Shown here in pieces: positions 43,772 to 53,365 of a stretch of 64,000 nucleotides of DNA (position 1 is its first letter; every line of letters starts with the position of its first letter). A model generated the notes under the pieces. It ran no database searches. It saw only the letters and a program-made list of their open reading frames with translations, and was not told the origin of the DNA. The stretch is from NCBI RefSeq assembly GCF_014268745.2, contig NZ_JABWRB020000005.1, positions 148,705-212,704 of the forward strand, written 5' to 3'. The position numbers were made by a program, and so were the translations under genes. This DNA comes from Pseudomonas zanjanensis. GTDB taxonomy: Bacteria > Pseudomonadota > Gammaproteobacteria > Pseudomonadales > Pseudomonadaceae.

Positions 43772-44415
43772 TAGACGCCGAACTGGGCGCGGTAGGCTTC
43801 CACTGCCGGCAAATGCTGCTTGAGCTGCGGATCATCGGCCAAAAATTCCAGCACTTGGTTCAGCGACACAATGCTGACCACCGGAATGCCGAAATCGCGC
43901 TCCACTTCCTGGATCGCCGACAGCTCGCCGTTGCCGCGCTCCTGGCGGTTCAGGGCGATCAGCACACCAGCGGCCTTGGCGCCTTCCTGGGAACCGATGA
44001 TCTGCATCACTTCGCGAATGGCGGTGCCCGCGGTGATCACGTCGTCGATGATCAATACTTCGCCGGTCAGCGGCGCGCCGACCAGGCTGCCGCCTTCGCC
44101 GTGGGCCTTGGCTTCCTTGCGATTGAAGCACCAGGGCAGGTCGCGGCCGTGGTGTTCGGCCAAGGCCACAGCGGTGGTGGCAGCCAGCGGGATGCCTTTG
44201 TAGGCCGGGCCAAACAATACGTCGAACGGGATGCCGCTCTCGACGATGGCTGCGGCATAGAAACGGCCCAACTGCGCCAGGGCGGTTCCGCTGTTGAACA
44301 GGCCCGCATTGAAGAAGTACGGGCTGGTACGCCCGGACTTGAGGGTGAATTCACCGAAGCGCAAAACGCCGCGATCGATGGCAAAGCGAATGAAATCGCG
44401 CTGATACGCCTGCAT
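43771..44415 (-). CDS. pyrE: orotate phosphoribosyltransferase
   Basis: The 214-residue enzyme converts orotate and PRPP to OMP in pyrimidine synthesis. The PRPP-binding motif VLIIDDVITAGTAIRE is near residues 119-134 and RKEAKAHGEGG contains the flexible catalytic loop lysines. It is divergent from crc with 82 bases between, as in other Pseudomonas. Confidence 0.97.
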   Translation of the reverse strand: MQAYQRDFIRFAIDRGVLRFGEFTLKSGRTSPYFFNAGLFNSGTALAQLGRFYAAAIVESGIPFDVLFGPAYKGIPLAATTAVALAEHHGRDLPWCFNRKEAKAHGEGGSLVGAPLTGEVLIIDDVITAGTAIREVMQIIGSQEGAKAAGVLIALNRQERGNGELSAIQEVERDFGIPVVSIVSLNQVLEFLADDPQLKQHLPAVEAYRAQFGV

Positions 44416-44459
44416 GAAAAAAGCCTCAAATACCGCGGATTTAGCTAAATAGGTACACG

Positions 44460-44476
44460 GCGTGTATCATACACGC
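44460..44476. promoter_or_regulatory. perfect palindrome in the pyrE-crc gap
   Basis: GCGTGTAT C ATACACGC is an 8-bp perfect inverted repeat around one base, 21 bases before the crc start codon. It contains a TATCAT -10-like hexamer. It could be an operator or part of the crc promoter. Confidence 0.4.
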
Positions 44477-44497
44477 ACGTGATTTTTGGGGCCATTT

Positions 44498-45277
44498 ATG
44501 CGGATCATCAGTGTGAACGTCAATGGTATTCAGGCTGCAGTCGAGCGTGGTTTGCTCAGTTGGCTGCAAGCACAGAATGCCGACGTCATCTGCCTGCAGG
44601 ACACCCGCGCCTCCGCCTTTGAACTGGACGATGCAGCCTTCCAACTGGATGGTTACTTCCTTTATGCCTGCGATGCCGAAGTCCCCGCCCAGGGTGGCGT
44701 GGCTTTGTACTCGCGGCTGCAACCGAAGGCTGTCATCAACGGTCTCGGTTTCGAGACGGCGGACCGCTACGGGCGCTACCTGCAAGCCGATTTCGACAAG
44801 GTCAGCATCGCGACCTTGCTGCTCCCTTCGGGGCAGAACGGCGATGAAGATTTGAATCAGAAATTCAAGTTGATGGACGACTTCGCCCGTTACCTTGATA
44901 AACAGCGGCGCAAACGTCGCGAGTACATTTATTGTGGCTCGCTGTACGTGGCGCAACAGAAGCTGGATATCAAGAACTGGCGCGACAGCCAGCAATCTCC
45001 TGGTTTCCTGGCGCCGGAACGGGCCTGGATGGACGAGATCATTGGCAACATGGGTTATGTCGACGCCCTGCGTGAAGTCAGCCGTGAAGGCGACCAGTAC
45101 AGCTGGTGGCCAGACAACGAGCAGGCCGAGATGCTCAACCTCGGCTGGCGTTTCGACTACCAGCTGCTGACGCCCGGGTTGCGCCGCTTCGTACGCAGCG
45201 CCCGCCTGCCGCGCCAGCCACGGTTCTCGCAGCATGCGCCGCTGATCGTGGATTACGATTGGACGCTGACCATCTAA
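44498..45277 (+). CDS. crc: catabolite repression control protein
   Basis: The 259-residue protein has an exonuclease III/AP-endonuclease fold (MRIISVNVNGIQAAVERG, CLQDTRAS, and SQHAPLIVDYDW at the end), but in Pseudomonas Crc has lost nuclease activity and works with Hfq to repress translation of catabolic mRNAs. Expected AP-endonuclease catalytic residues are altered in this sequence as in other Crc proteins (CGSLYVAQQ where the enzymes have GDFN). I chose ATG 44498; the frame opens slightly earlier without support. Confidence 0.96.
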   Translation: MRIISVNVNGIQAAVERGLLSWLQAQNADVICLQDTRASAFELDDAAFQLDGYFLYACDAEVPAQGGVALYSRLQPKAVINGLGFETADRYGRYLQADFDKVSIATLLLPSGQNGDEDLNQKFKLMDDFARYLDKQRRKRREYIYCGSLYVAQQKLDIKNWRDSQQSPGFLAPERAWMDEIIGNMGYVDALREVSREGDQYSWWPDNEQAEMLNLGWRFDYQLLTPGLRRFVRSARLPRQPRFSQHAPLIVDYDWTLTI

Positions 45278-45311
45278 GCGTATCGGCGATAGCCCTCCGG
45301 TAGACCGAACA

Positions 45312-45345
45312 AAAAATGCCCGTATCGCAAGATACGGGCATTTTT
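45312..45345. terminator. bidirectional terminator between crc and gltS
   Basis: A 15-bp perfect stem AAAAATGCCCGTATC / GATACGGGCATTTTT with loop GCAA between convergent genes. The stem resembles the one at 33863-33896. Confidence 0.93.
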
Positions 45346-45371
45346 CATGGAGCACGCTACCGCCCAGAACA

Positions 45372-46580
45372 TCAAGTCACGGCGAAAAACGGCAGGGCCA
45401 GGTACAACTTGATGACGATGACGTTAATGATATCGATGAAGAACGCCCCCACCATCGGCACCACCAGAAACGCTATTTGCGAAGGTCCGTAGCGCTGCGT
45501 CACAGCTTGCATGTTGGCGATGGCCGTCGGCGTGGCGCCCAGCCCAAAACCGCAATGTCCCGCCGCCAATACCGCGGCATCGTAGTGACTGCCCATGATC
45601 CTGAACGTCACGAAAATCGCAAACAGTGCCATGACCAATGTCTGCGCCGCCAGGATGATGAAGATCGGCAAGGCCAATGAGGCCAGGTCCCATAATTTGA
45701 GTGACATCAAGGCAATCGCCAGGAACAACGACAAGCTGACGTTGCCAAGCACGGATACTTCTCGTTCGAATACTTGATACAAGCCAAGTGCCGAAAGCCC
45801 GTTGCGCAAGACCACTCCCACGAACAAGACGCAAACGAACGTCGGCAATTCGAATGCAGTACCGTGGAGCTGCCCATTCAAGAGCGTGCCGGCCAACAGG
45901 CTGACCGCGATCAAAGCAAGTGTCTCGATAAACGAAAACGCCGTTATCGAGCGCTCTTTGTTTGGCTGCTCGAAGCCCTTGGGCATCCGGGGTTTTTCTG
46001 GCTCAAGGCCGCCGGGTGATTGGACACGCTTGATGAGCAACCGCGCAACCGGCCCACCGATCAAGCCACCCAACACCAAGCCAAACGTCGCGGAAGCCAT
46101 CGCAAGCTCGGAGGCGGAAGCCAGACCGTATTTCTCACTGAACACCGCCCCCCACGCCGCGCCTGTACCGTGACCGCCCGCCAAGGTGACCGAGCCTGTC
46201 AGCAACCCGATCAACGGATCGAGCCCCAGCGCTTTTGCGAGCCCGATACCCATCGCATTCTGGACCACCAGCAGGCCGACCACCGCAAGCAGGAAAATTC
46301 CCACCACGCGCCCACCCCTTTTCAGGCTGGCGAAATCCGCACTCAGGCCGATCGTGGCAAAAAACGCCAGCATCAACGGTGTTTGCAATGAAGTATCAAA
46401 TCGAACTTCAACTTCAAGCCCCCGCAGAGCCAAAAGAACCAGGGCGACTACCAACCCGCCCGCAACAGGTTCAGGGATATTGTAGGCACGCAGAAAACCA
46501 ACACGCTTAACAAGTCCGCGCCCCAACAAAAGCACTAACGAGGCGGCGACAAGCGTTCCATAGAAATCGAGCTGAAGCAT
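45372..46580 (-). CDS. gltS: sodium/glutamate symporter
   Basis: The 402-residue inner-membrane protein has about 10-12 hydrophobic segments and the GltS motifs GHGTGAAWG (first half) and GHCGFGLGATPTAIANMQ (second half, a re-entrant loop). GltS imports glutamate with sodium. Strand-wise it stands alone after the crc terminator. GltS itself is not in the PAO1 synteny block I recall, so it may be a lineage-specific addition. Confidence 0.95.
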   Translation of the reverse strand: MLQLDFYGTLVAASLVLLLGRGLVKRVGFLRAYNIPEPVAGGLVVALVLLALRGLEVEVRFDTSLQTPLMLAFFATIGLSADFASLKRGGRVVGIFLLAVVGLLVVQNAMGIGLAKALGLDPLIGLLTGSVTLAGGHGTGAAWGAVFSEKYGLASASELAMASATFGLVLGGLIGGPVARLLIKRVQSPGGLEPEKPRMPKGFEQPNKERSITAFSFIETLALIAVSLLAGTLLNGQLHGTAFELPTFVCVLFVGVVLRNGLSALGLYQVFEREVSVLGNVSLSLFLAIALMSLKLWDLASLALPIFIILAAQTLVMALFAIFVTFRIMGSHYDAAVLAAGHCGFGLGATPTAIANMQAVTQRYGPSQIAFLVVPMVGAFFIDIINVIVIKLYLALPFFAVT

Positions 46581-47028
46581 GAGTATTATTCTTTTGACAT
46601 ATATTCAGGGGCGAACTTTTTACCTGGACACGCCTCTTGAACAGGTTGATCTACTCAACACTGATTGGCTTTGAATTCAAGGACCTTCAATGGTCTGAAT
46701 ATATCGAAATATTTCTAAAGGAATATAACTTGGGGGCAACTCTATCAACCGGACGCCCCGACTGCCAAGAAGATAAGTAGTGCTGACATTTTGCAGTTGT
46801 GACTAAAAATGTAAAAGGCGTAATGCAACGTAGGATAATTCTGTACGTCGCCGGAGCCCATACAAGGGAGAAACACTTATGTATTCAAGTAAACTCAACA
46901 CTGCACAATGAGTCGCGTCATTGTCAGTAGCACAAACCAAGAAGCCGATATCACTATCGGCTTCTTGAGGACAACGATTCAAGCTGGGTCAGCCTTCGAA
47001 CCATCGAGCTCTTCAACACGCTCGATCA
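46581..47028. other. gap with 10-codon ORF and 13-bp hairpin
   Basis: This AT-rich 450-base stretch has no protein gene. It includes a TTGTGACT/TAGGATAAT promoter-like pair around 46796-46840, a strong AGGGAG at 46864, a 10-codon ORF at 46879-46911 (MYSSKLNTAQ, TGA) and a perfect 13-bp hairpin at 46938-46967 (CAAGAAGCCGATA / TATCGGCTTCTTG, loop TCAC) without a T-run. It could be a small transcript or a decayed gene start. Confidence 0.4.
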
Positions 47029-47559
47029 TTAGGATCCGAGTAACGGCCTGATTTCATTGATCGCATACTCAGCGCATTGCTCATCGATTCTTCCGTTGGG
47101 TGCACCACCTACTCCGATAGCGCCGATGACATCGTTACCCACCTTAATAGGTACGCCCCCAGTCAACGCCAGGGTTCCGGGAATATTGGACAGGTTCGGG
47201 ACATTCACCGAGCGCTCCATGAGCGTGCCTGTTGGGGTCTTGAAGGATACGGCGGTATAAGCCTTGCGCTCACTGCCAGCATAGGAAGTCGGACCGGCGC
47301 CATTGGAGCGCAGGCTCGCCAGTACTATTCCCGAGCGATCCACCACCGTGGCGGCGACCGACTGGTTGTTTTTGGCACAGACGGCAACGGCGGTCTGCGC
47401 CAGTTGCATGGCATGCACGTAGGAAAGGTTTTTTTGTGAAATGACGGCTTGCGTACTCACGGCCTCGGTCGATAGAGGCTCAAGGGGCGGTACTTGCGCG
47501 TGAACAGATAAGGCGGCAAAGGTACTCGCTGCAGCCAGGGTAAATATTAGAAGCTTCAT
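47029..47559 (-). CDS. GlcG/HbpS family secreted heme-binding-like protein
   Basis: The 176-residue protein has a signal peptide (about 1-21, ...ALSVHA-QVPP) and a GlcG/HbpS domain: MQLAQTAVAVCAKNNQSVAATVVDRSG and GGVPIKVGNDVIGAIGVGG. HbpS proteins bind heme or cofactors outside the cell in Streptomyces; others are encoded next to glycolate oxidase genes. The C-terminal stretch IDEQCAEYAINEI fits. No glc genes lie nearby. It stands alone. Confidence 0.88.
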   Translation of the reverse strand: MKLLIFTLAAASTFAALSVHAQVPPLEPLSTEAVSTQAVISQKNLSYVHAMQLAQTAVAVCAKNNQSVAATVVDRSGIVLASLRSNGAGPTSYAGSERKAYTAVSFKTPTGTLMERSVNVPNLSNIPGTLALTGGVPIKVGNDVIGAIGVGGAPNGRIDEQCAEYAINEIRPLLGS

Positions 47560-47849
47560 GACAAATCCTGTTTTGGTTAGAACATCACGAGGTGCATCCA
47601 GTCACCCCGATGGAAAAACCATACTGGACCAAAAATAACGGCCAAGCCCACCCACTTATGGGACAGGATGTAACCACGCGCACGCCAGCCGCGACGACAT
47701 GACCTTCATGCCGACACCGTACTGCGCCGCTTTACTTATAGATCGTCGAACTTCAGAGGGGCCCAGGGTCGCAATTTGCGAACATAGGCAGTAGCAAAGC
47801 AATCGGCGGCACTCCACGAGGAAGCTGCCGCAGAATACTCACCTGGGCG

Positions 47850-48218
47850 TTATTTAACCAACCGCCAGGTAAACGGATACCGATACGGCTGCCCTTCATT
47901 GGCCTTCACGCCGCCAATGATGGTCAGCACCAGCGCACCGATGGCCACCAGGCCGAACAGGAAGAAGCCGATTACCACGATCATCAGCAGCAGGCTGATC
48001 GCCGCGGCGATCGCCACGGTGATCTGGAAGTTCAGCGCTTCCTTGCCCTGGGCATCGATGAACGGGTCGGATTCACGCTTGATCTGCCAGATGACCAGCG
48101 GCCCGATCAGCGAACCGAACGGAATGAAAATTCCCACTAGTGCAGACAGGTGACAAAACATCGCCCATTGCCGCACTTCTTTGCTCGGCTGGGGCAACAG
48201 GACTTGCTCATCACTCAT
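47850..48218 (-). CDS. DUF4870 membrane protein
   Basis: The 122-residue protein has the DUF4870 (Tic20-like) pattern with three hydrophobic helices, starting MSDEQVLLPQPSKEVRQWAMFCHLSAL and including the conserved HxSxLxGIFIPFG and NFQIT motifs. AAGGAGA precedes ATG 48218. It lies 30 bases downstream of rph on the same strand and may be co-transcribed. Function is unknown. The gap 47560-47849 beyond it holds no gene that I can see. Confidence 0.88.
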   Translation of the reverse strand: MSDEQVLLPQPSKEVRQWAMFCHLSALVGIFIPFGSLIGPLVIWQIKRESDPFIDAQGKEALNFQITVAIAAAISLLLMIVVIGFFLFGLVAIGALVLTIIGGVKANEGQPYRYPFTWRLVK

Positions 48219-48248
48219 GACATTCTCCTTGTCTGAAGCGCACAACGA

Positions 48249-48971
48249 TCAGTCGGCCAAGGCGGCCTTTTGCAGTTCGAAGATCTCGTTCATGCCTTTC
48301 TTCGCCAATTCCAGCATAGCGTTCAATTCTTCCGGCTGGAACGGCGCGCCCTCGGCGGTGCCCTGGACTTCGATGAAACCACCGGCGCTGGTCATGACCA
48401 CGTTCAGGTCGGTCTCGGCGGCGGAATCTTCCAGGTAATCCAGGTCCAGCACCGGCTCGCCCTGGTACATGCCCACGGACACGGCGGCGATCATTTGCTT
48501 GAGCGGGTCACCGCCCTTGAGGCCGCCGCGCTTCTTGATCACTTTCAAGGCATCGACCAGCGCAACCATGGCCCCGGTAATGGAAGCCGTACGCGTGCCG
48601 CCGTCGGCCTGGATCACATCGCAATCGACATACAGCGTCACGTCGCCCAGCTTGGACATGTCCAGCGCAGCGCGCAGCGAACGACCGATCAGACGCTGGA
48701 TTTCCAGGGTGCGGCCGCCCTGCTTGCCACGGCTGGCCTCACGCTGGTTCCGCTCGCCGGTGGCACGCGGCAGCATGCCGTATTCGGCGGTCAACCAGCC
48801 CTGGCCTTGACCCTTGAGAAACCGTGGTACGCCGTTTTCGACGCTGACGGTGCAGATGACCTTGGTATCACCGAATTCGACCAGTACAGATCCCTCGGCG
48901 TGTTTGGTGTAGTTGCGGGTAATGCGGATCGAGCGAAGCTGATCGGCAGCGCGACCACTTGGACGTTTCAT
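48249..48971 (-). CDS. rph: ribonuclease PH
   Basis: The 240-residue phosphorolytic 3'-5' exoribonuclease trims tRNA and rRNA ends. It begins MKRPSGRAADQLRSIRITRN and has GTRTASITGAMVAL plus EDSAAETDLNVVMT (metal site). Full length with no sign of the frameshift known in E. coli K-12. It is divergent from yicC with 265 bases between. The open frame to 49010 extends beyond the family N-terminus. Confidence 0.96.
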   Translation of the reverse strand: MKRPSGRAADQLRSIRITRNYTKHAEGSVLVEFGDTKVICTVSVENGVPRFLKGQGQGWLTAEYGMLPRATGERNQREASRGKQGGRTLEIQRLIGRSLRAALDMSKLGDVTLYVDCDVIQADGGTRTASITGAMVALVDALKVIKKRGGLKGGDPLKQMIAAVSVGMYQGEPVLDLDYLEDSAAETDLNVVMTSAGGFIEVQGTAEGAPFQPEELNAMLELAKKGMNEIFELQKAALAD

Positions 48972-49236
48972 AGGGAACACCTGTACAGAGGACGGAAAAC
49001 TGCCGGACATTATAGAGCCGTGGGCCGCCAGAGGGCAGTTTAAAAAAGCTGGCGCGACCGGTGAACGCGCCCGAAGCCCCGGCCGACGGGCTGCAGCGGT
49101 TTGTTGCCGGAGCTGTTTGGGCGCTTGGGTCCCACTGCGCTACAATCCCGCGCCTTTGCTGTCCTTCAGCATTTATCCACAGATCCCAGGCCCCGCACCC
49201 ATTGGTTGTGGCCGGCCTGCATTGCGAGGAACCCCC

Positions 49237-50100
49237 ATGGTGCACAGCATGACCGCCTTCGCCCGCGTCGAGAAAGCCGGGGCCCAAGGCACGCTGAGCT
49301 GGGAGCTGCGCTCGGTCAACAGCCGTTACCTGGAGCCGCACCTGCGCCTGCCCGAGTCCTTCCGCGACCTGGAAGGCAACGTGCGCGAAGCGCTGCGCCA
49401 GGGCCTGTCCCGAGGCAAGCTGGAATGCACCCTGCGTTTCACCGAAGAAAGCACCGGTAACCCCCTGCAAGTGGACCGCGAGCGCGCCGCGCAGTTGGTC
49501 GCTGCCGCCGAAACCGTCGCCAGCCTGATCAAAAACCCCGCGGCCCTGAATCCGCTGGAAGTCCTGGCCTGGCCCGGCGTGCTGGTGGGTGACGCGAGCG
49601 ACCCCCAGGCGCTGAACGCGGAAGCGCTGGCATTGTTCAACCAAGGCCTGAAAGAGCTCAAGGCCGGTCGCGAGCGTGAAGGCGCGGAGCTGGCCCGGCT
49701 GATCAACGAGCGCCTGACCTCCATCGAAGAAGACGTCGGCACCCTGCGCGAGCTGGTCCCGCAGATGCTCGCAACCCAGCGCCAGAAGGTCCTCGATCGT
49801 TTCGCCGACATGAAGGCCGAGCTGGACCCGCAACGCCTGGAACAGGAAATGGTCATGCTCGCGCAGAAGAGCGACGTGGCCGAAGAACTGGATCGCCTGA
49901 GCACCCACATCATCGAAGTCCGCCGGGTCCTCAAGTCCGGCGGCGCGGCCGGTCGCCGCCTCGACTTCCTGATGCAAGAGCTCAACCGCGAAGCCAATAC
50001 ACTGGGCTCCAAAGCCTTCGACCCGCGCAGCACCCAGGCAGCGGTCAACCTCAAAGTGTTGATCGAGCAAATGCGCGAACAAGTGCAGAACATTGAGTAA
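49237..50100 (+). CDS. yicC: YicC family endoribonuclease-like protein
   Basis: The 287-residue protein begins MVHSMTAFARVEKAGAQGTL and ends with the conserved DUF1732 block (RRLDFLMQELNREANTLGSKAFD). E. coli YicC is an RNase involved in sRNA decay. GAGGAA lies 6 bases before ATG 49237, and the upstream frame to 49117 is not part of the family. It is followed by gmk after 12 bases, as in many gammaproteobacteria. Confidence 0.95.
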   Translation: MVHSMTAFARVEKAGAQGTLSWELRSVNSRYLEPHLRLPESFRDLEGNVREALRQGLSRGKLECTLRFTEESTGNPLQVDRERAAQLVAAAETVASLIKNPAALNPLEVLAWPGVLVGDASDPQALNAEALALFNQGLKELKAGREREGAELARLINERLTSIEEDVGTLRELVPQMLATQRQKVLDRFADMKAELDPQRLEQEMVMLAQKSDVAEELDRLSTHIIEVRRVLKSGGAAGRRLDFLMQELNREANTLGSKAFDPRSTQAAVNLKVLIEQMREQVQNIE

Positions 50101-50112
50101 GGCTAACCCGAC

Positions 50113-50733
50113 ATGACCCACAGCACCGGCACTCTCTACATCATTTCCGCGCCCTCGGGCGCCGGCAAGACCAGCCTGGTCAAGGCGCTGATCGACGCCG
50201 AGCCGCAGATCCGCGTCTCGGTCTCGCACACCACCCGTGCCATGCGCCCGGGCGAAGTCAACGGCGTGAACTATCACTTCGTCGACCGCGAAGAGTTCGT
50301 GAAGATGGCCGAGCACGGCGACTTCCTGGAGCGCGCCGAAGTCTTCGGCAACCTCTACGGCACGTCGCAAAGCTATCTGCAGCAGACCCTCGACGAAGGC
50401 CATGACCTGATCCTGGAAATCGACTGGCAAGGCGCCGAGCAGGTGCGCAAGCTGATGCCCCAGGCCCGCTCGATCTTCATCCTTCCCCCGAGCCAACAGG
50501 CCTTGCGCCAGCGCCTGACCAACCGCGGCCAGGACAGCGACGAGATCATCGAAGGCCGGATGCGTGAAGCGGTCAGCGAAATGAGCCACTACGTCGACTA
50601 CGATTACCTGATCATCAACGACGATTTCGCCCACGCGCTGGACGACCTGAAGGCGATTTTCCGCGCCAGCCAGCTGCAACAGAAACGCCAGCAGCAACGT
50701 TTCGGTAAATTATTGGCCGAACTACTGGGCTGA
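50113..50733 (+). CDS. gmk: guanylate kinase
   Basis: The 206-residue enzyme phosphorylates GMP to GDP. Walker A APSGAGKTSL (about residues 13-22) and the GMP-binding region SHTTRAMRPGEVNGVNYHF are clear. It lies in the yicC-gmk-rpoZ-spoT gene order, linking nucleotide supply to the stringent response enzyme downstream. Confidence 0.97.
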   Translation: MTHSTGTLYIISAPSGAGKTSLVKALIDAEPQIRVSVSHTTRAMRPGEVNGVNYHFVDREEFVKMAEHGDFLERAEVFGNLYGTSQSYLQQTLDEGHDLILEIDWQGAEQVRKLMPQARSIFILPPSQQALRQRLTNRGQDSDEIIEGRMREAVSEMSHYVDYDYLIINDDFAHALDDLKAIFRASQLQQKRQQQRFGKLLAELLG

Positions 50734-50900
50734 ACAGCCCTTCCCAAAACCGCTGCGACGGCTTTACATTGGTACTCGCAGCGCGCCGAGGGGTTTGGTT
50801 AAAAAATCAGCGCTTCCCTAAACGCTGGTGTTTTTTTAAACTGTCGAGTCCGCTCGCCCAACCGGGCAGCGCGCATATTGCATTCGCTCCGAGGAATACC

Positions 50901-51164
50901 ATGGCCCGCGTAACCGTTGAAGACTGCCTAGAACACGTGGAAAACCGCTTTGAGCTGGTCATGCTCTCTACCAAGCGTGCCCGTCAACTGGCCACCGGCG
51001 GCAAAGAGCCATTGGTCCAGTGGGAAAACGACAAGCCTACCGTGGTAGCGCTGCGTGAAATCGCCGAAGGCCTGATGAGCTACGAGTTCATCGCCAACGC
51101 TGAGATCGTCGAAGACGAACCGCTGTTCGCAGCGTTCGAGGACGAGTCCAACGAGGCGGTCTAA
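50901..51164 (+). CDS. rpoZ: RNA polymerase omega subunit
   Basis: The 87-residue omega subunit (MARVTVEDCLEHVENRFEL) aids RNA polymerase assembly and forms ppGpp site 1. GAGGAA precedes ATG 50901; an upstream in-frame opening from 50769 has no family resemblance. It lies between gmk and spoT. Confidence 0.97.
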   Translation: MARVTVEDCLEHVENRFELVMLSTKRARQLATGGKEPLVQWENDKPTVVALREIAEGLMSYEFIANAEIVEDEPLFAAFEDESNEAV

Positions 51165-51224
51165 GCCTATGCCTGGTCGACGTAGCACGGCGCGGGGTCA
51201 CAGCAAACGGCAGGAGTCACCATC

Positions 51225-53330
51225 ATGCCGAGCATAGACGCCCTCGCCGATCGCTTATCGGCCTACCTCGGCACGGACCAGGTCAACCTGGTCCGCCGAG
51301 CCTATTTCTACGCCGAACAAGCCCACGACGGCCAACGCCGACGCAGCGGCGAGGCGTACGTCACGCACCCGCTTGCGGTGGCGAACATTCTTGCCGACAT
51401 GCACATGGACCATCAGAGCTTGATGGCGGCGATGCTGCATGACGTGATCGAAGACACCGGCATTGCCAAGGAAGCGCTGCAAGCGCAGTTCGGCGAAACC
51501 GTGGCCGAACTGGTCGACGGGGTCAGCAAGCTGACCCAGATGAACTTCGAGACCAAGGCCGAGGCCCAGGCCGAAAACTTTCAGAAAATGGCCATGGCCA
51601 TGGCACGCGACATCCGCGTGATCCTGGTCAAGCTCGCCGACCGCCTGCACAACATGCGCACCCTGGAAGTGCTGTCCGGCGAAAAACGCCGGCGCATCGC
51701 CAAGGAAACCCTGGAAATCTACGCCCCCATCGCCAATCGCCTGGGCATGCATGCCATCCGCATCGAGTTCGAAGACCTGGGCTTCAAGGCCATGCACCCG
51801 ATGCGTTCTGCGCGGATCAACCAGGCCGTCAAGCGCGCCCGGGGCAACCGCAAGGAAATCGTCAACAAGATCGAAGAGTCCCTGAGCCACTGCCTGGCCA
51901 TCGACGGCATCGAAGGCGAAGTCAGCGGGCGCCAGAAACATCTCTACGGCATCTACAAGAAAATGCGCGGCAAGCGCCGGGCCTTCAACGAGATCATGGA
52001 CGTCTACGCGTTCCGGATCATCGTCGACAAGGTCGACACCTGCTACCGCGTGCTGGGGGCTGTGCATAATTTGTACAAACCATTGCCGGGGCGCTTCAAG
52101 GACTACATCGCGATCCCCAAGGCCAACGGCTACCAGTCGCTGCACACCACGCTCTTCGGCATGCACGGCGTGCCGATCGAAATCCAGATCCGCACCCGTG
52201 AAATGGAAGAGATGGCCAACAACGGCATCGCCGCCCACTGGCTCTACAAATCCAGCGGTGACGAACAGCCCAAGAGCACCCACGCCCGCGCCCGGCAGTG
52301 GGTCAAGGGCGTGCTGGAAATGCAGCAGCGCGCAGGCAACTCCCTGGAATTCATCGAGAGCGTGAAGATCGACCTGTTCCCGGACGAGGTCTACGTCTTC
52401 ACGCCCAAGGGCCGAATCATGGAGCTGCCCAAGGGCTCCACGGCCGTGGACTTTGCCTATGCGGTGCACACCGACGTCGGCAACAGCTGCATTGCCTGTC
52501 GCATCAACCGCCGCCTGGCACCGTTGTCCGAACCGCTGCAAAGTGGCTCCACGGTGGAGATCGTCAGCGCCCCCGGCGCGCGCCCCAACCCGGCGTGGCT
52601 CAATTTCGTGGTCACCGGCAAGGCCCGCACGCACATCCGTCACGCGCTGAAGCTGCAACGTCGCTCCGAATCCATCAGCCTCGGCGAACGCCTGCTGAAC
52701 AAGGTCCTGAACGGCTTCGACAGCTCCCTGGATAAGATTCCGGGTGAGCGGGTGCAGGTGATGCTCCACGAATACCGTCTCGAATTGATCGAAGACCTGC
52801 TCGAAGACATCGGCCTGGGCAATCGCATGGCCTATGTCGTCGCCCGTCGCCTGCTCGGCGAAGGCGAACAGCTGCCAAGCCCCGAAGGCCCGCTGGCGAT
52901 TCGCGGCACCGAGGGCCTGGTGCTCAGCTATGCCAAGTGTTGCACGCCGATCCCGGGCGATCCGATTGTCGGCCACCTGTCCGCCGGCAAGGGAATGGTG
53001 GTGCACCTGGACAACTGCCGCAACATCAGCGAAATCCGCCACAACCCGGAAAAATGCATCCAGCTTTCGTGGGCCAAGGATGTCACTGGCGAGTTCAATG
53101 TCGAGCTGCGAGTCGAGCTGGAACACCAGCGCGGCCTGATCGCCCTGCTGGCCAGCAGCGTCAACGCCGCCGACGGCAATATCGAAAAAATCAGCATGGA
53201 CGAGCGCGATGGTCGCATCAGCGTCGTCCAATTGGTGGTCAGCGTGCACGACCGTGTGCACCTGGCCCGCGTAATCAAGAAGCTGCGCGCCCTGACCGGC
53301 GTTATCCGCATCACCCGGATGCGCGCATAA
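51225..53330 (+). CDS. spoT: bifunctional (p)ppGpp synthetase/hydrolase SpoT
   Basis: The 701-residue enzyme controls the alarmone ppGpp. Domains in order: HD hydrolase (about 25-175, with MLHDVIEDT), synthetase (about 230-340), TGS (about 385-445, VFTPKGRIMELPKGSTAVDFAYAVH), helical region and a C-terminal ACT domain (about 625-700). HD residues are intact, so hydrolase activity is expected. It lies 60 bases after rpoZ. Confidence 0.97.
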   Translation: MPSIDALADRLSAYLGTDQVNLVRRAYFYAEQAHDGQRRRSGEAYVTHPLAVANILADMHMDHQSLMAAMLHDVIEDTGIAKEALQAQFGETVAELVDGVSKLTQMNFETKAEAQAENFQKMAMAMARDIRVILVKLADRLHNMRTLEVLSGEKRRRIAKETLEIYAPIANRLGMHAIRIEFEDLGFKAMHPMRSARINQAVKRARGNRKEIVNKIEESLSHCLAIDGIEGEVSGRQKHLYGIYKKMRGKRRAFNEIMDVYAFRIIVDKVDTCYRVLGAVHNLYKPLPGRFKDYIAIPKANGYQSLHTTLFGMHGVPIEIQIRTREMEEMANNGIAAHWLYKSSGDEQPKSTHARARQWVKGVLEMQQRAGNSLEFIESVKIDLFPDEVYVFTPKGRIMELPKGSTAVDFAYAVHTDVGNSCIACRINRRLAPLSEPLQSGSTVEIVSAPGARPNPAWLNFVVTGKARTHIRHALKLQRRSESISLGERLLNKVLNGFDSSLDKIPGERVQVMLHEYRLELIEDLLEDIGLGNRMAYVVARRLLGEGEQLPSPEGPLAIRGTEGLVLSYAKCCTPIPGDPIVGHLSAGKGMVVHLDNCRNISEIRHNPEKCIQLSWAKDVTGEFNVELRVELEHQRGLIALLASSVNAADGNIEKISMDERDGRISVVQLVVSVHDRVHLARVIKKLRALTGVIRITRMRA

Positions 53331-53365
53331 CGCCTCAATAGCCTATTCCTTACAAGGAGTCATCG

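Noticed and set aside
48868..50697. 609-codon minus-strand frame over yicC and gmk
   Set aside because: It runs antisense to two housekeeping genes with full family motifs.
51255..53261. 668-codon minus-strand frame over spoT
   Set aside because: It is antisense to spoT, whose HD, TGS and ACT domains are complete.
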